Below, piece by piece: positions 48,437 through 62,100 of a stretch of DNA of 64,000 nt. How positions within the stretch are numbered: the stretch's first letter is position 1; every line of letters starts with the position of its first letter. The translations under genes were made by a program, and so were the position numbers. Source of the stretch: Stromatinia cepivora. Its lineage: Eukaryota; Ascomycota; Leotiomycetes; Helotiales; Sclerotiniaceae. Location of the stretch: assembly GCA_014898415.1 (NCBI GenBank), contig RCTD01000016.1:1178001-1242000 (forward strand). Direction: 5' to 3'. Under the pieces are notes generated by a model that was not told where the DNA came from, made no database searches, and saw nothing but the letters and a program-made list of their open reading frames with translations.

Positions 48437-49375
48437 GCAACAGTACCAAACTTCAGCCAACTCCTACCCGAAGGTACTTGTTGGACCGTATTTGATGGAT
48501 TTGATATAATATACGGTCGGATTATCCGTATATGATGAATTTTTATAAATTTCCATTATTATGAAAAAAATTTCGAATATTGATTGTATATGATATCTAA
48601 ATTAAGGTTTTCCTTAGCTTCCAGATCATTTTCTAGTTCGTTTCGATCGAATTAGCCCCCCTTTTCTAACTCCCCCTTCATAATCACCCTCGCCACCTAC
48701 CCTCACTACCTACCCTTATCACCTACCCTCACCACATCATCGCCTCTATACTGAAAGTACTTGAGGAAAAGAAAAACTTCAAAAGTATTACAAAATTCTT
48801 TTTTCGAAATCATTATATAATCCAAAATTGAACAATATTAATATGATTGTGCAATATGATATTGACAATGATTTCGTGGTATAGTTATGAATGATTAGAA
48901 TATGATATGCAATGTAAGTGAGTTCATAACTCGTCGATTTATTACTGAATTAACTAAGTGGGGATAGCTTCATTTTCTTGATAATAGTTTCAGGCTGGAT
49001 CCTGTTCATTTTTGCTGTATATTATGATCTTTTGTATGATTTCAAGAGTCCAGTTTTATAATACTTTCAGTCATTTGAGTGGTCAAATTCGCCGTGTTTG
49101 TTTGTAGGTAATCAAAAACCGTATTTGATGATCTAATTCTAGTCATCATACACGGGCCAGAAAGTACCTTAGGGCTAGTACACTCTCATCCAAACGCAAT
49201 ACTTAGCTTCCTGGGACAACACTGTGATCGTTTATGTTCCCTCGAACTTCCATTTCCGTATTCACATCTTCACCAAGTAATCCCTTCATCTTCATCTGTC
49301 TTCCTTAATTCTAATAAATCCCAACCCTTAAACCTCCGTAGACTCTTCATCAAATGACCACCACTACTCCACCTT
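48437..49375. other. Intergenic region between the HET gene and the copia relic
   Basis: Mixed composition with an imperfect 13-bp minisatellite at about 48685-48736. No gene is seen. The last 100 bp before 49376 have normal composition and contain CCACTACTCCACCTT, whose reverse-complement relative lies at about 53768-53780, just beyond the other end of the AT-rich block. Confidence 0.5.
48685..48736. repeat. 13-bp imperfect tandem repeat, about four units
   Basis: Units resemble TACCCTCACTACC and follow one another with one or two substitutions each. Confidence 0.75.
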
Positions 49376-49636
49376 AAATCGATCTTATTTATAATCATAG
49401 AATATTATAGAATTTCATAGAATCTTATCAAATATTATAAATAAGAAGATTTTCTTCAAAGAATTCTTCGAAAAACAAACAAAATAAATTCAATATTCAA
49501 TATACTTATATTTTGACTTCAATCATTATATATTCAATTATCTTTTTAAGCTATATAATTAAATCTTCCATTATAATAATAATAAATAATATTATTATTA
49601 TATTATTTATTATTATTAATTGATTAATCTTCTCTG
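49376..49636 (+). repeat. Direct repeat flanking the copia relic, left copy
   Basis: About 260 bp matching 53460-53718 in the same orientation. This copy is more AT-mutated (for example AATTATCTTTT against GATCACCCTTT). The pair looks like LTRs of some element, but the copia coding region has its own different 3' LTR inside the right copy. Confidence 0.75.
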
Positions 49637-50127
49637 AGAAATTATAAATCTGATTAATTAAATAATTAATTTAAAAAAGAGTATTAATTTGATTTAAAAT
49701 TATAATATTATAATTATTAAGCTATCGAATATAATTATATCAATATAATATTAATATTATATTGAAATATTATTAACAAATACAAAAATAAATTTTAAGG
49801 TTTGTATTCCTAAAGCTAAATTTAATTGAATGAATAAAATTAGGTTTCTAAACGATATATTTAAGTTATATATTATTTATAATAAATGATATATCAATTT
49901 CTTTATATTAAAATGCTTTAACTTAATTAAACTTTATTTTATATAGTTTAAAATAAAGATTTAATTTAAAAGATAATTGATTTATAATTTTTTAATCGAA
50001 TTAATTTCGATATCAAATCGAATTATAATCGAAATTCATTCAAAATTCTAATATTAAATTCATCAAAACTAATATTAATTTTATATCAGATTAAAAGTTT
50101 ATATAACTTATATATAAAAACTTGGGG
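49637..50127. other. AT-rich leader between the left repeat and copia gag
   Basis: No similarity to the copia 3' LTR was found here, so the expected 5' LTR appears to be missing or replaced. A TATATCAGATTAAA stretch near 50082 could be a mutated primer-binding site, but this is weak. Confidence 0.3.
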
Positions 50128-53100
50128 ATGGCTTCCGGTATAAATTTTAAAAAAGAACTTTTAAAAGGGAGGTCCAATTATATTAAATAGATAAATAAGG
50201 CTAAATTATACTTTGAAATTAATGGTTTTATATTTTATATTGATAGTTCTGAAACTCCTTCAAATAAATTATTATATATTAATGAAAAAGAAGAATTTTA
50301 TAATCCTAAATTAGTTATTAGATTTAATAAAAGAATCTTTAAATATCTTCGAAATGAAAAATGGATTTTAGAAGTTATTAAATCTATAATTAGCTTCGAA
50401 TTAATCGAAAGATTTAAAGACAAAAATTCGGCTAAAACCCTTTAGGAATCTATTAATAAAATATTTGAAGAATCATTTTTAGAATTAATAGGAAGATATC
50501 TAAATAAATTAATAAAATCTAATTATAATAGTTTTGATAAAATGAATGAATATATTAATTCTATTCAATCGTTATATAACTATTTAAAATCGATGAAATA
50601 TGAAATTCCGAAGGCTTTTATTATATAATTTCTTTTTAAAGGTCTACTTAGTTTATTCGATAACTTTGTTTTTCGAAAATATAAAGAATTAACTAAAGAA
50701 TTAATTAATAATAATAATAATATTGATTTAAATAATTTATTTTCTGAATTAATATCCGAAAAAACTAGAATGAAATCTAATATAGATTTTAATGCAAATA
50801 AGGTTAGTTTTAAAAATAATAATAATAAAACTCCTTATTGTAATCATTATTAGAAAAAAGATCATTTAGAATTTAAATGCTTTATTAAATACCCTAAATT
50901 AAAAAATAATAAGGGTAATAATAATAAACAATCCAATTCTGATTCGAATAATAATTCGAATAAAAAGAACCCTCTTTTAAACAAGCAATTAATAACTATA
51001 AATTATAATATTGAACTAACTAATTCAGTCAATACTTCGAAATACAAATTCATATTAGATTTGGGAATTATAAAATATTATTACTTTAATAAGGAATAAT
51101 TTATTAATTATAAATTATTGAAAAATCATTATATTACTGTAATCAATAATGAAAATATTTTAATCGAAAAAAATAAATGATATTCCAATTATTATTAATA
51201 ATAATTCGGAAGTTATTATTTAAGGGGTATATTATATACTAAAATTAATTACAATTTTAATTAATTCAAATAAAATAACTATTAAGGATTGGGTTAGTCA
51301 TATTATACCATCAGAAAATAAAATTAATTTAATCCATAAAAGATATAATATTAAAACTATAACTTTCTGGATCAATAATACTTATTATTTAGATTTTAAA
51401 ATAAATTCTAAATATATCAAAAGTATTAATATTGAAAATAATTCTGAATCTGAAAAATCAGAGTTACTAACCAATAAAATCAATTTAAATTTAATATATA
51501 AAAGATTAAATCATATTAATAAAGATTATTTAATTAAATCCTTAAATATTAAATTAGAAAATAATACATCGAATTTAAATATATACAAATTATATAAATC
51601 CGATAAATTCTATTAAATAATAAATCGAGAATCTTTTGATATTCCCAATATTTCAAATAAATTCGAAAAATCCAGTTTAGATATTGTTAGGTTTTTTCAA
51701 ATTACAAAGATTTAAAATAAAAAATATTTTTTAATTTTTACAGAATGGGTTATTAAAATTATTTAGATATATCTTATTAAATTTAAATTATAAATTTATA
51801 ATATTTTAATAGAGTTTTATAATCAAATTAAAACTCAATTTAATATTAATATTAAAATATTAAGGTTAGATAATACTTTAGAATTCAAATAAATAATCCA
51901 TTTTCATTAAAAATCATAGAATTATTTCAGAATATATAAGTTTATATATACATTCCTAAAATGGAATAACTGAAATATTAAACAGATATATAATCGAAAG
52001 ATTATTATATTTAATTAAAGAAAAAGATATTCCTTTTTTTCTATAACTTTATTTAATTCAGGTTATAACTCATATCAAAAATAAAATCTATAATAATTCT
52101 ATTAAATTATATTTTTTTCGAATTAATATATAATAAAAAACCTAGTTTGGAATATATAAAAATATTAGACTCTTTTATTTATATATTAAATAATAAAGAA
52201 ATTCGAAAAGGGAAAATGGATTTTAGGGTTCGAAAAGGTATATTAATAGGTTTTGAATCTTTTAATAATTTTTTAATATATATTTTTGCAATTAAAAAGG
52301 TGATTAGTATTAAGGATATTGATATTTAAAAGAATTTAAAATATTCTAATGAATATAAAAATCAGGATTTAAATATTTTGGAAAAAGAAAGTTTTGATTT
52401 CGAACTTATTAATACTATAAATGAAGAAGAAGAAAATTCAATTTCAATTATAATACAAAACCTAATTCTCGAAAAGAGAATAATCGATATTTCTTACAAA
52501 TCAAAATATTTAGATAATGAAATCAAAGAAAGGACCCCTAAAAAATCTGAAATTCGAATTTTTAAATGGATTAAAAAATTAAAATTTGAAAATAAAGGAT
52601 TATCATATAATCATAAAAGTATATTATATTATAGTTTAGCTTTTTCTAGGTATTTTAATTCGATTAATAAAGGGGTTAATTATAAATATAATATAAAAAT
52701 TATTATAATTTAGATTATAAGAATGAAATCAATATATATAAATCAATTAATAAATATGTATTTATATTAATTGAAGAATTTATTAATTGAAAATCTAAAT
52801 TACAATCGATTATAATTCAATTAATTTCAGAAATTTAATTTATAATTATTAATATAATAATTAAAGAGACTATATATATTAAAAAACTATTAATAAAACT
52901 AAATCTGTATAAACAAAATAAATTCCTATTATATACAAATAATTAAGTTGTATTAGCTCTTACTAAAAACCCTATTTTTTATAAAAGAAGTAAGTATATT
53001 ATAATACAATTTTATTATATTAAAGATATTATAAATTCAAACAATCTAAATTTGATTTATATATCAACTAATAATCAAAAAACAGATAATCTTATTAAAC

Positions 53101-53459
53101 TATTAACTCGAATTAAATTAATCGAATTTTTAAATAAAATAGATTAATTTATATTAATATTATTAAAATATTTAATATACTTATTAAAGGGGTATATAAA
53201 AATTTCTAATAAGTTTATTAAATTGCTTAATAATATTAACCAAACCGATGGTTATATAATCATATAATATATTAATAATATAATTTAATATTATTAAATT
53301 TTATTATTATATAAAATTTTGATTATATATCATATTAGAATGATTTATAATAGAATAGAATATAATAAAAGCATATAGAACTTTTTTATTTCTAAGATTA
53401 AATATTATTAATTACTATTTCATTTCATTATATAAAATAATTCTATAAGATTCGATTCA
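50128..53459 (+). mobile_element. Ty1/copia retrotransposon relic lacking the reverse transcriptase
   Basis: A gag-like start is at 50128 (ATG; KELLKGRSNYI, then INKAKLYFEINGF). A zinc-knuckle relic with one cysteine replaced by tyrosine lies at about 50837-50880. A protease relic (FILDLGIIKYYYF) is near 51048. Gag-pre-integrase (YKRLNHINKDYLIKSL) is near 51500, integrase core relics (LRLDN) near 51860, and the block KPSLEYIKILDSFIYILNNK near 52139. The RNase H C-terminus follows at about 52775-53140. The reverse transcriptase that should lie between about 52.7 and 52.78 kb is absent, which points to an internal deletion. Many in-frame stops fit RIP. A purine tract (TTATTAAAGGGGTA, 53181-53194) precedes the 3' LTR. 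Confidence 0.82.
53195..53459 (+). repeat. 3' LTR of the copia relic; unoccupied copy of the pogo A target site
   Basis: About 265 bp directly following the purine tract and ending ATTCGATTCA. Its reverse complement matches the two halves at 20149-20301 and 40427-40545. Here the sequence around 53315-53330 is uninterrupted, showing the pre-insertion TA site. Confidence 0.8.
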
Positions 53460-53718
53460 AATCGATTTTATTTATAGTCATAGAATATTATAGAATTTCA
53501 TAGAATCTTATCAAATATTATAAATAAGAAGATTTTCTTCAAAGAATTCTTCGAAAAACAAGCAAAATAAATTCAATATTCAATACACTTATATTTTGAC
53601 TTCAATCATTATATATTCGATCACCCTTTTAAGCTATATAACTAAGTCTTCCATTATAATAATAGTAAATAATATTATTATTATATTATTCACTATTATT
53701 AACCGATCAACCTCCTCC
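53460..53718 (+). repeat. Direct repeat flanking the copia relic, right copy
   Basis: Matches 49376-49636. It abuts the copia 3' LTR with no gap and is less mutated than the left copy. Normal-composition host DNA begins right after it. Confidence 0.75.
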
Positions 53719-54068
53719 AAGATTCCAGAGTCAAGATAGATTTCTGCGATCGTAACCAGGAGTGTAAGGTGGAGTGTTCAGAAACTGCGACAGAAGGAAC
53801 TTGTCCTATTACAGCTGGCAGGCATTTCAATTGGCGAGATAGGTATATTCTCAAGGGTGAGTTATTCTCAAAATTGAGGAGTTGAATGAGATCTGATTCT
53901 GGACAGAAGAGCCCAAAAACCTTTCCAAGTGATTTGATTTACCTTACCTTATCATTCCTCACAATCTATTATATGCTGTCCCTTATATCAATTCACTCTT
54001 CGCTCCTCCTTTTCTCCTTAACCAGAACTAACTCTTCGCTTCCACATCATCTCATCCTCTTCTTCGAC
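53719..54068. other. Host-like sequence with no supported gene
   Basis: Normal composition with one short frame (53886-54131) lacking domain character. Nothing else is seen. Confidence 0.4.
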
Positions 54069-54420
54069 AATGTTCAAGACTCGCATAGTCATAATAGACA
54101 AGCGTATGCGCTATCTACCATAAGAGACTAGAGAAATCTCGGACGGCGAAGATGTATTCATTACCTGGGCTTCTTTTAAGAAACTTTTTGTTCGCTCTAA
54201 TGGCTAATTACAGTTTGGCCCAGACCGTCAAATGACTTCACCAACCCGAGAATACAAGAAGCTCTAATATATTCCGACAGGATGCAATCTCTTTACTTCA
54301 GGGCATTCTTATGATATGAATTGGCTGTATAAGCCTAACAAACCCTTCTTTGCTGGAGAACGTGCTGTTTGGGAGGCGATGGATATTTGTGATCAAAGCA
54401 ATACAATTTGGTAGTATGTC
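54069..54420 (+). pseudogene. Decayed copy 1 of an unrecognised gene
   Basis: Fragments read DGEDVFITWASFKKLFVRSNG, then a stop, then frames with SYDMNWLYKPNKPFFAGERA. Similar fragments in the same order occur at 56085-56335. The shared protein-level similarity, broken in both copies by stops and frameshifts, suggests a duplicated gene that has decayed. No family is recognised. Confidence 0.4.
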
Positions 54421-56084
54421 CTAATAATCTTCATTTATTATTGCTATGCTAACTTTGGAAAGTATCACAGAAGTGAACTTGGCGAATAAAGACGATTCTC
54501 GAAATATCTCTTGTGCTAATTGCATGACCATGGTAAACTTCCACAAGCAAAATTCACAAGTGATCCTCGAACAGAAAATGTTACTACTGAACGAGTTGAA
54601 GGGGTAAAAGTTGTCGGATAATAAACGTTTGGAAGACGGTGCTGTTGAACGAGCCTATTACCTAGGACACTGGCTTGACGACAAGGTCGCAGATTTATTG
54701 AAACCCATAGATTATGAACTGGAACCAATAGACGTTGATGCCATGGGGCGTTTTCCTCGGAGGCATGAATGTCGACTGAACAAAAACTTGAACATCTTCG
54801 GGATGGCCTTAAGGGACCTACAAATATTGATTCTTCGTTGATCTTCTGTTGTCCATAAGCATACGCTTAGCTTCATCAGTCATGGTATAAACACAAAATG
54901 GAGAGCCCAGTCTAACTGGTACGGATTTTCTCATCATATTTACGCGGTACACACCAAACTATCTAATTTTTGGAATGACAGTTTCTGACATCTGGTGCTT
55001 TAGGATCCAAATGAGACGACCACGAGCGAGGTGGGGTATCTACGTCCTAGTTCGGGGGTTTGGGAAGTTCTCTAAGCTCCAATGTTTTATCTGGGCTTTC
55101 TTTTGAGGGTGGAGAAGGTTTACAATCGTGGGATTGAATTGAGGGTTTGATTTTTGATGTAATGTTGTCGTTAGCAAAGATTGTAGATTGTCTACTCATT
55201 GGATCTTTGGGAATTTTGAAAATTTGGCCTCTGATTTTATTAAGTACTGGGAACACATCAATGCCAATCAATGGTAGATACTGAACATCTGAGGTTATAA
55301 TCATATTGCTGTGAAGTCTTTTGAGCGTTACTTGCGTTCAGCGGATCGCTCTATAGAAAAATTTGTAGTGTAATTCCACTTTTAGACTTAGAGAGATCTC
55401 TTCGTTTATTATAAGGGTTGAAATACGCGAATTGCTAGCCATATGTTTGAGAGCTTAAAATTACGCCATTTCCTACAGCAACCTTAGTTTAAATAATGAG
55501 TAGAGGCGACTTGATTTGGGTGAGTGAGATTTAACGGTTGACTCCTTTATGTTCTATATATGGAGATATTTGTAGTGATACAGACTGGAAGTGTGAACCC
55601 CGGCTTATCCAAGAGCTAATCCAACAAAAATACCCGTCTAGCTCTTCTGCCCCAACATACTTGATTCCGATTTTGTACCTGGTTGTCACCAATTATATGT
55701 TTGGGAAGGCTTAGGAAAGATATAGCAAACGGCGGTTGATAAGAAGTATTGGGAATTCAATTCTCGACGGTCCGACCTAGATTTTCAAGGGTTCTTTTGA
55801 AGGGGTGGTTGGGTAATATGACATTAGGGGCTTAACAATCATCCCATCTAATTTACAACAACACGAATTTTGCCAAGATAAGAGCAAAGTTATATACCAT
55901 ACCACTCCCGATCCTCACTCCCTATCATTAATTATTCGTTATCAATTCACTTCTCTTTATTAGGTATTTGCTGTCTTACTAAGACTTTTTTTAGTTCTAG
56001 TTATTTCATCTTATTTATCTGTAATGTCCGATCTAATCGTACAAACGGATGACCTATGTACCAACAGATACTAAACAATTTTCA
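54421..56084. other. Gene-poor stretch between the two decayed copies
   Basis: Contains a plus-strand frame at about 54611-54841 (ERAYYLGHWLDDKVADLLKP) and a minus-strand ATG frame 55047-55304 (MIITSDVQYLPLIGIDVFP). Both are short and without a recognised domain. They may be exons or fragments of the decayed genes. Confidence 0.3.
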
Positions 56085-56335
56085 GAAGGTGAAAAAGTGG
56101 TCTTCGTTTAGCAAGCTTTTTATCACCTCCGATGGTCAGTTAGAGTTACCCTCTGTGCAGTCACCGCGTTCCATGTCTGCACCATCCAAAGCAGACAAGA
56201 AGCTTTAATATTCCACCGAGATGCTCGATCCTGTACTCCTGCCCTAGGAAGCTCAGATGATTTGAACTGGCTGTTTGAGACTTGCGAGCCAATTTACTTA
56301 ATGCAAGTCTATTCCATCGATCCATCTTGCACCAC
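56085..56335 (+). pseudogene. Decayed copy 2 of the same unrecognised gene
   Basis: Fragments read WSSFSKLFITSDGQLELPS in one frame and QEALIFHRDARSC...SSDDLNWLFETCEP in another. They align with WASFKKLFVRSNG and YDMNWLYKPNKP of copy 1. A frameshift and stops prevent a single reading. The open frame after it (to 56682) ends in a hydrophobic stretch and may be part of the same decayed gene. Confidence 0.4.
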
Positions 56336-59196
56336 CTTCCTTGATAGCTACGATTATCATTAACGAAAGAGCTAGCGGCGATTTAAAACTTAAAAAGAAA
56401 TCTGACGTATGGGGAACAGTCAATGATATCTCCATAAATGAAGTTTATATTATACCAGTGGATCGTCTTGGGTGGGTTCATGAGATCTCGAGGGCGAAGA
56501 GAAATTTGCTGACACCTCGATGGCAAAAACTACTTGTTTCATGGAATGATAGTTGCAAGATAAGTGTGTTTGATACTGGAGCGTCTCCTATTTTTGGCAT
56601 ATGTATACAATGGCTTAATCGACTTTTTTGGAATTTCTTGGTCTTCTTTTGGTTAGCTCTTTATTCGTTTCATTTCCTATGATTAAAAATAACTTAGACC
56701 GCTTTGAATTGAGATATTTACTATAGTACTTCTACTACAAATGTTCTGTGTTCTTCGTTCTGTGTTTATATACTAACGACGCATCAACCCTCGGTGGCAA
56801 CGTCATCACTTCTTGGGCAACAAAATCCTAATTCCCTCCATAAATCCCAAAGCCAACGGCTGATTCTAATACTACAATTGAATTACAACATAACGACACA
56901 ATCGCCCAGCGCCGAGGTCAATAAGTCTATACTTTCTTGAGTGATTCGCTTAAAAATGTACTTACGGAATTTCTGCAACCCCTGCATTTAGGCTTTTGAA
57001 TGCCTTTCAATGCTTTTAGTTCAGATTTGAGAACTAGAATATTTCTTTTGGTTTATCTATGTGTTGTAAATGGCTTAGGATCTTATCTTTGTTGTGCGAT
57101 TTATTTCGTGCATTGCATCATTGAGAGACGGCTGATCCTAGAACAAGCAATTTCGGGACTCTGGAGGTTTGGATTTGACAGCACCCTATATAGCATCTAT
57201 GTGTAGAGGGGTGGAGGTGTATATTGAATGACGTGAAATATTACCATCCTATGAGTTCTATGTAATCAAAACATATATTGCTGTAATGCCGTGTTTCTAC
57301 CTGGCTGATGCGTTGCTTGCGTTAATTACCACGAGGTGGAGAAGCTTTGTTTATGTTACTTCATATTCTCCTGGGAGGAGCTATCTTGAAAAATATAACA
57401 TTTTGATGCTCACATTACATTGGCAAACCGGGGACTAATGAACATATTGAGAAGGTATGATGGGAAAGTAAAGAAGGAAGCGAAAAACGTGAAGGAGCGG
57501 AGAATGAAGGCTTGAAGCATCTGATGGTCAAAGGGGTAGGTTGGTATCGCAAATGGGTGGCAAACATGATGTATATATGAACATGATTTTACTTCATAAA
57601 TAGTACTACCAAACTTTGACAATCTAGTTGTGAAATTTGAAATTTGCATAACGTTTGCTATGAAAAGGCCGCGATACCTAGAGTAACACCTAACATGTAT
57701 GCCATTTTGATGCTCAAATATATTATGGTTTGATGTTTGTGAGATACAAGAAATAGCCATCTAGTCTCACGATATATATGCTACTATTCTACAATCTGGT
57801 TCCACAACAAGAAGAAGAAGAAAAGGTCTTGGAGTACGGATTAAATAAATTGGATCCAATACGACAACCCCCACCAACCAACTCACTCCCTACTGAGTCC
57901 CTGTCGAATACATGGTATGGGGTTTTCCGATGAAAAATAGTCCGAGAAATCCAGCGATTGTTGAGACGTTTTTGGTGCGGAGTGAAGATCTTTATATTAA
58001 TTGGGACCTCTCGCATTTAAAAAGATATATGATACTCGTAGATAATCCCTACTTCTCCACACGATCAGCACTTTCTGAGGTATCGGCGTGGACCCTTTTG
58101 AGACCCTTTCGGCAACTAAAAGAGTTGTGTTCATCTGGATACTAGGTAAAACTTTATTGGCACGATTTCCATCCCGTGGGAGAGAAGAAATGGGATGCTT
58201 CATGTATCGCATTTCCTTTGCACACTTCTATCGTTAGGAGTGAGAAATGGGATGCTTTATGTATCGCTTTTCTTTTGAACAACTTGTGTCGTAAAGGAAA
58301 AGGCCAAGGAGCAAGCGTTATTGCTTTGCCATGACTTATTGGCAATGTCAAAAGGATGTCAAATCCAAGAGCGAGAATCCAGATCACCCCTCATTTCAGA
58401 TATATCATTTCTCGAAGATCTTTTGCCATATGGGACATTTCATCTTGGGTGAGTATTTGCTCTAGACCATTCTTCTATGTTGCTTGAACCCTATTTTTTG
58501 ATTTTGGCTTTTGTATGCTTCACTACTTGTGCATCGCCCAGATTCATCTCAATCATCCTTATCTTCCTTTATTATAAATATCTTTTCAATTATTAATAAG
58601 AATATCATGATTTAGTTCAATTGATGAAAAACTATGTGCCCCGTACTCTAGATCAAATACTAAAAAGTTTACTGGAGTCTGGATCATCTTTCTCCGCTGT
58701 TTTTCTGTTCCAAATGCTTCTAGTCTCGAGGCTTGGTCGATAATAGCATCAAGTCCTTCCTCTAATACCGTTTGAGAACATCAAGAAGGAGATTGTCAAG
58801 GCATCGGAAGTTTTTAGTCAATTCCAAATCCGGATTCAACCCGTCCAACCACCAAAACACTGCTGAAGAACGCCAATTGTAAAAATCTGATTCTTTTTCT
58901 CGACTTATTACTAAATAATCCAATATTTGCGAATACCATCATCTCGAAATAATTCAATCCACCTAGATACTTACGTGCACGACAATATCAGTTGACAGTT
59001 GACACTCGTCGCATATCAACGTGGCGACAATACCGACGATCCTCTTCTACTATTAGCACAGCAAGATGACGTCTTAGCGGCCTGAATAACAAAATTTGCG
59101 AAGAGTGAATACCTACACTTCAAGAGAATATTGGGGAGTCTATATACTGAAAACAAACGAACATTGGCCAAGTGTTGGCTCAAAATATCAACAACC
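56336..59196. other. Gene-poor stretch upstream of the histidine kinase gene
   Basis: Normal to moderately AT-rich with short frames only: 56341-56682, 57410-57760 minus and 57912-58145. None has recognisable domains. A two-unit repeat lies at about 58183-58290. The last few hundred bases should include the kinase promoter and 5' UTR. Confidence 0.4.
58183..58290. repeat. Imperfect two-unit direct repeat of about 57 bp
   Basis: The phrase GAAATGGGATGCTTCATGTA followed by TCGCATTTCCTTTG recurs about 57 bp later as GAAATGGGATGCTTTATGTA followed by TCGCTTTTCTTTTG. No coding role is evident. Confidence 0.75.
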
Positions 59197-62100
59197 ATGG
59201 CTGTCGACGAGCACCCCACCCATATCGACCTTCCTCCTCCTCGGAATGCGGTCGTGTCGCCAAACGCAACGGAGAGAGGTACACCAAACTCAGAATTCGA
59301 TCCACCAATATCACCTTTGCATATGCCTCCTGGCGAAATCGATGGATTGGATGCTTTAAAAGCCCAGGAGTATATGAATGGACGACGAGGATCAGGCCAG
59401 AGTAGTAACCTACATCTACACATTCCGGGTATGGTCTCGCCTGCAGATGTAGCATTTTCGGCCATACATTATTTGCCATATCCTGTTATGGTTCTAAATA
59501 GCTCCAAAACGGTGATACTCGCGAACGAAGCCTCTGCGAGACTACTCAATGCGGACGATGACGAGGGTGAGGAAAATGAAGATGTACAATGGGCGGAACA
59601 ATACAAAGGACAAACACTTTCCCAATTGGGCATCGACATGATGGAAAATCTCAAGCCTGTGTGGGTCAATTGGGATACATTTCTGGATAGTTTGGGCGAA
59701 GAAATCAATGTACATGCGAATGCGCAAGAAACTGTATCATCGGAATATGAAGGAGACGTGACGCCGACCGCTGAAAGAACAGAACCTCCAAGTCGGATTG
59801 CAAATGTTGAGAAAAAAGCCTCTGTGGTTCATGATGCCGTGGTTGAAGTTATCATCACAGCTGGATTAATAACAGCATCGTCATTTGCAGGGCGAACGGC
59901 TAAGAAGATGTCGGATAGACGTAAGTTTACCTTTAATATTTTGTATCATGCACAAAGCGGTAGTTTTCAGACTTTTCCGAAGGCCGTTTGGCGTATTGAT
60001 GCTTCGAACATTTGTTCGAAAATGGTTGGGTGCTTAATTTCTGTCCAGTGCTTTTGTGCATGGCTTAAAAAGAGTTTTCATTTCATTATGATCAACCCAG
60101 CGACATGCATCAATTGAGCAGATATTCATTTAATAGCTACGTTGATATAGAAAATCAATCTAACGGAATCCAGATTCTCATGCCAAAATGATCATTAGTA
60201 TCTTTGAAATCGGAGGCGAAAAATACTTCATGTTGACCTTCACGAGTACAGAAACTACTCAACCTGTATTACCCAGCTCAAGGGGGACTTCCAGGAAAAT
60301 ACACAACCCCAAGCTTCAAATGGGTTCCAACAATGGTTCCAACTCGTCGAGTTCTATGTCTCGTTCAAAACCATCATCCGCCAGCTCCGAACATAGTTCT
60401 AGTCATGATTCCAGTCAAGGATCCAGCGGCTCATCTGCAATTAATAGTCCTACGCATGCGCCCATGTCTTCTTCTCCGTTTCCACCTTTGGGTCCCCCGT
60501 CGCGCGTTAATAAGTCAGGCGCCCCGTCAATTTTACAGAAGGTAATCGCGTTGAAGGATGCACTATTGGATAATACGGAAATTCCTATCCTGGCAATGTG
60601 GAAGGACGAGAGTGTGACGATACCGAATAAAGCTGCAAGAAGATTGTATGCTAGAGAAGCCGACATGTCAAATGTTAAAGACGGTATGAATTTTCAGCCC
60701 TCGATCTATATCTAGCGTTATTAATAGGTTCACAGGTTTTGATCTAGTTGGAAAATGGCATTGTTATAACCATGATTTCACAGTAGCTTTAGATCCGTCA
60801 GAGTATCCTATTTCGGTTTTAGTAAGAACACAAACACCATTTTCTAGTCGTTTGTTAGGTCTTTATGACCCCGATACTGGGGATAAGATCTTATTTGATT
60901 GTTTAGGTATGAAGAGCTCCTAAGATCAATCCAAAACATACTAAAGCCTTTTGTAGGAGAAGCGGTTCGAGATCCAGATACTGGCGAATTCTTGGCCGGT
61001 ATTGTGACGTGCAGGGATATCACAGCTGTGACACAACAGATCGCCGAGATAAAAGAGGCTGATGAGCAGAGATTTCAAATGATTTGTGATAGTATGCCGC
61101 AGCTCATTTGGACGACTACTCCCGATGGCATGCATGACTGGTTTAGTCAGCGCTGGTATGACTATACGGGATTGACCGTGGAGGAATCCCTCGGCGAGGG
61201 CTGGAAATTACCATTTCATCCAGACGATATGGCCTTGACAAAGAAGCGCTGGCAACATTGTCTAGAGACTGGTGAACCTTATACTACAGAATATCGTTGT
61301 CGAAAACACGACGGAGAGTGGAGATGGATGCTTGGACGAGCTGTTTGCATGAGGAATAAGGACACTGGCAAAATCGAAAAATGGTATGGAACTTGCACGG
61401 ATATCCATGAAGCTGTCATGTCACGGTTCGAAGCCAAGCGACTTCGTCAACAATTATTGTCCGTTATAACCCATGCTCAAGTTACGCTGTTTTCCGTAGA
61501 CCGACATCGAAGAATTAATCTCCTTGAGGGTTCCTTCATATGGGATCTTGAGAGTGATGTAGGATCTAGCGATGAGAGCCTCGCCGGTAGCGGTAGAGCC
61601 AAGGGGTCTGATTACATTGGGAAGAATGTTTACGACGTCTTCTCGCATTCCAATAACCACGGGCAAAGACATGATGTGATTCCTGCTTCACTACAACCAA
61701 TTGAGGATATCTTGACTGGAAAGATAATGGAAGACATGCAGGAACACACTATCGACAATAGATGGTACCGCACTAAATTTGTCCCCGTTCTTGGTAAGAA
61801 AGATGGAGGTGGACATGTCAATGAAGCGTTCATCGATGGTGTCATTGGATTATCTATGGATATCACCGAGATTAAAGATCGTGAAAATGATCTTCAGATG
61901 CAAGAAAGGGAGAACACCAGACTTCTTGCAAATGAAGCAGCTGCCAAAGAAGCCAGTCGGTTAAAGAGTCAGTTCCTTGCCAACATGAGTCACGAAATTC
62001 GAACACCCATTGCTGGAGTCATCGGGATGGCCGAACTCCTCACTGATATGGATCTTGATGAAGAACAACAAGAGTGTGCCGAGAACATTCAACGTTCTGC

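Noticed and set aside
47569..48460. Long minus-strand frames (up to 268 codons) opposite the HET gene
   Set aside because: They are antisense to the repetitive C-terminal repeats; their Ser/Ile-rich composition mirrors the plus-strand codons.
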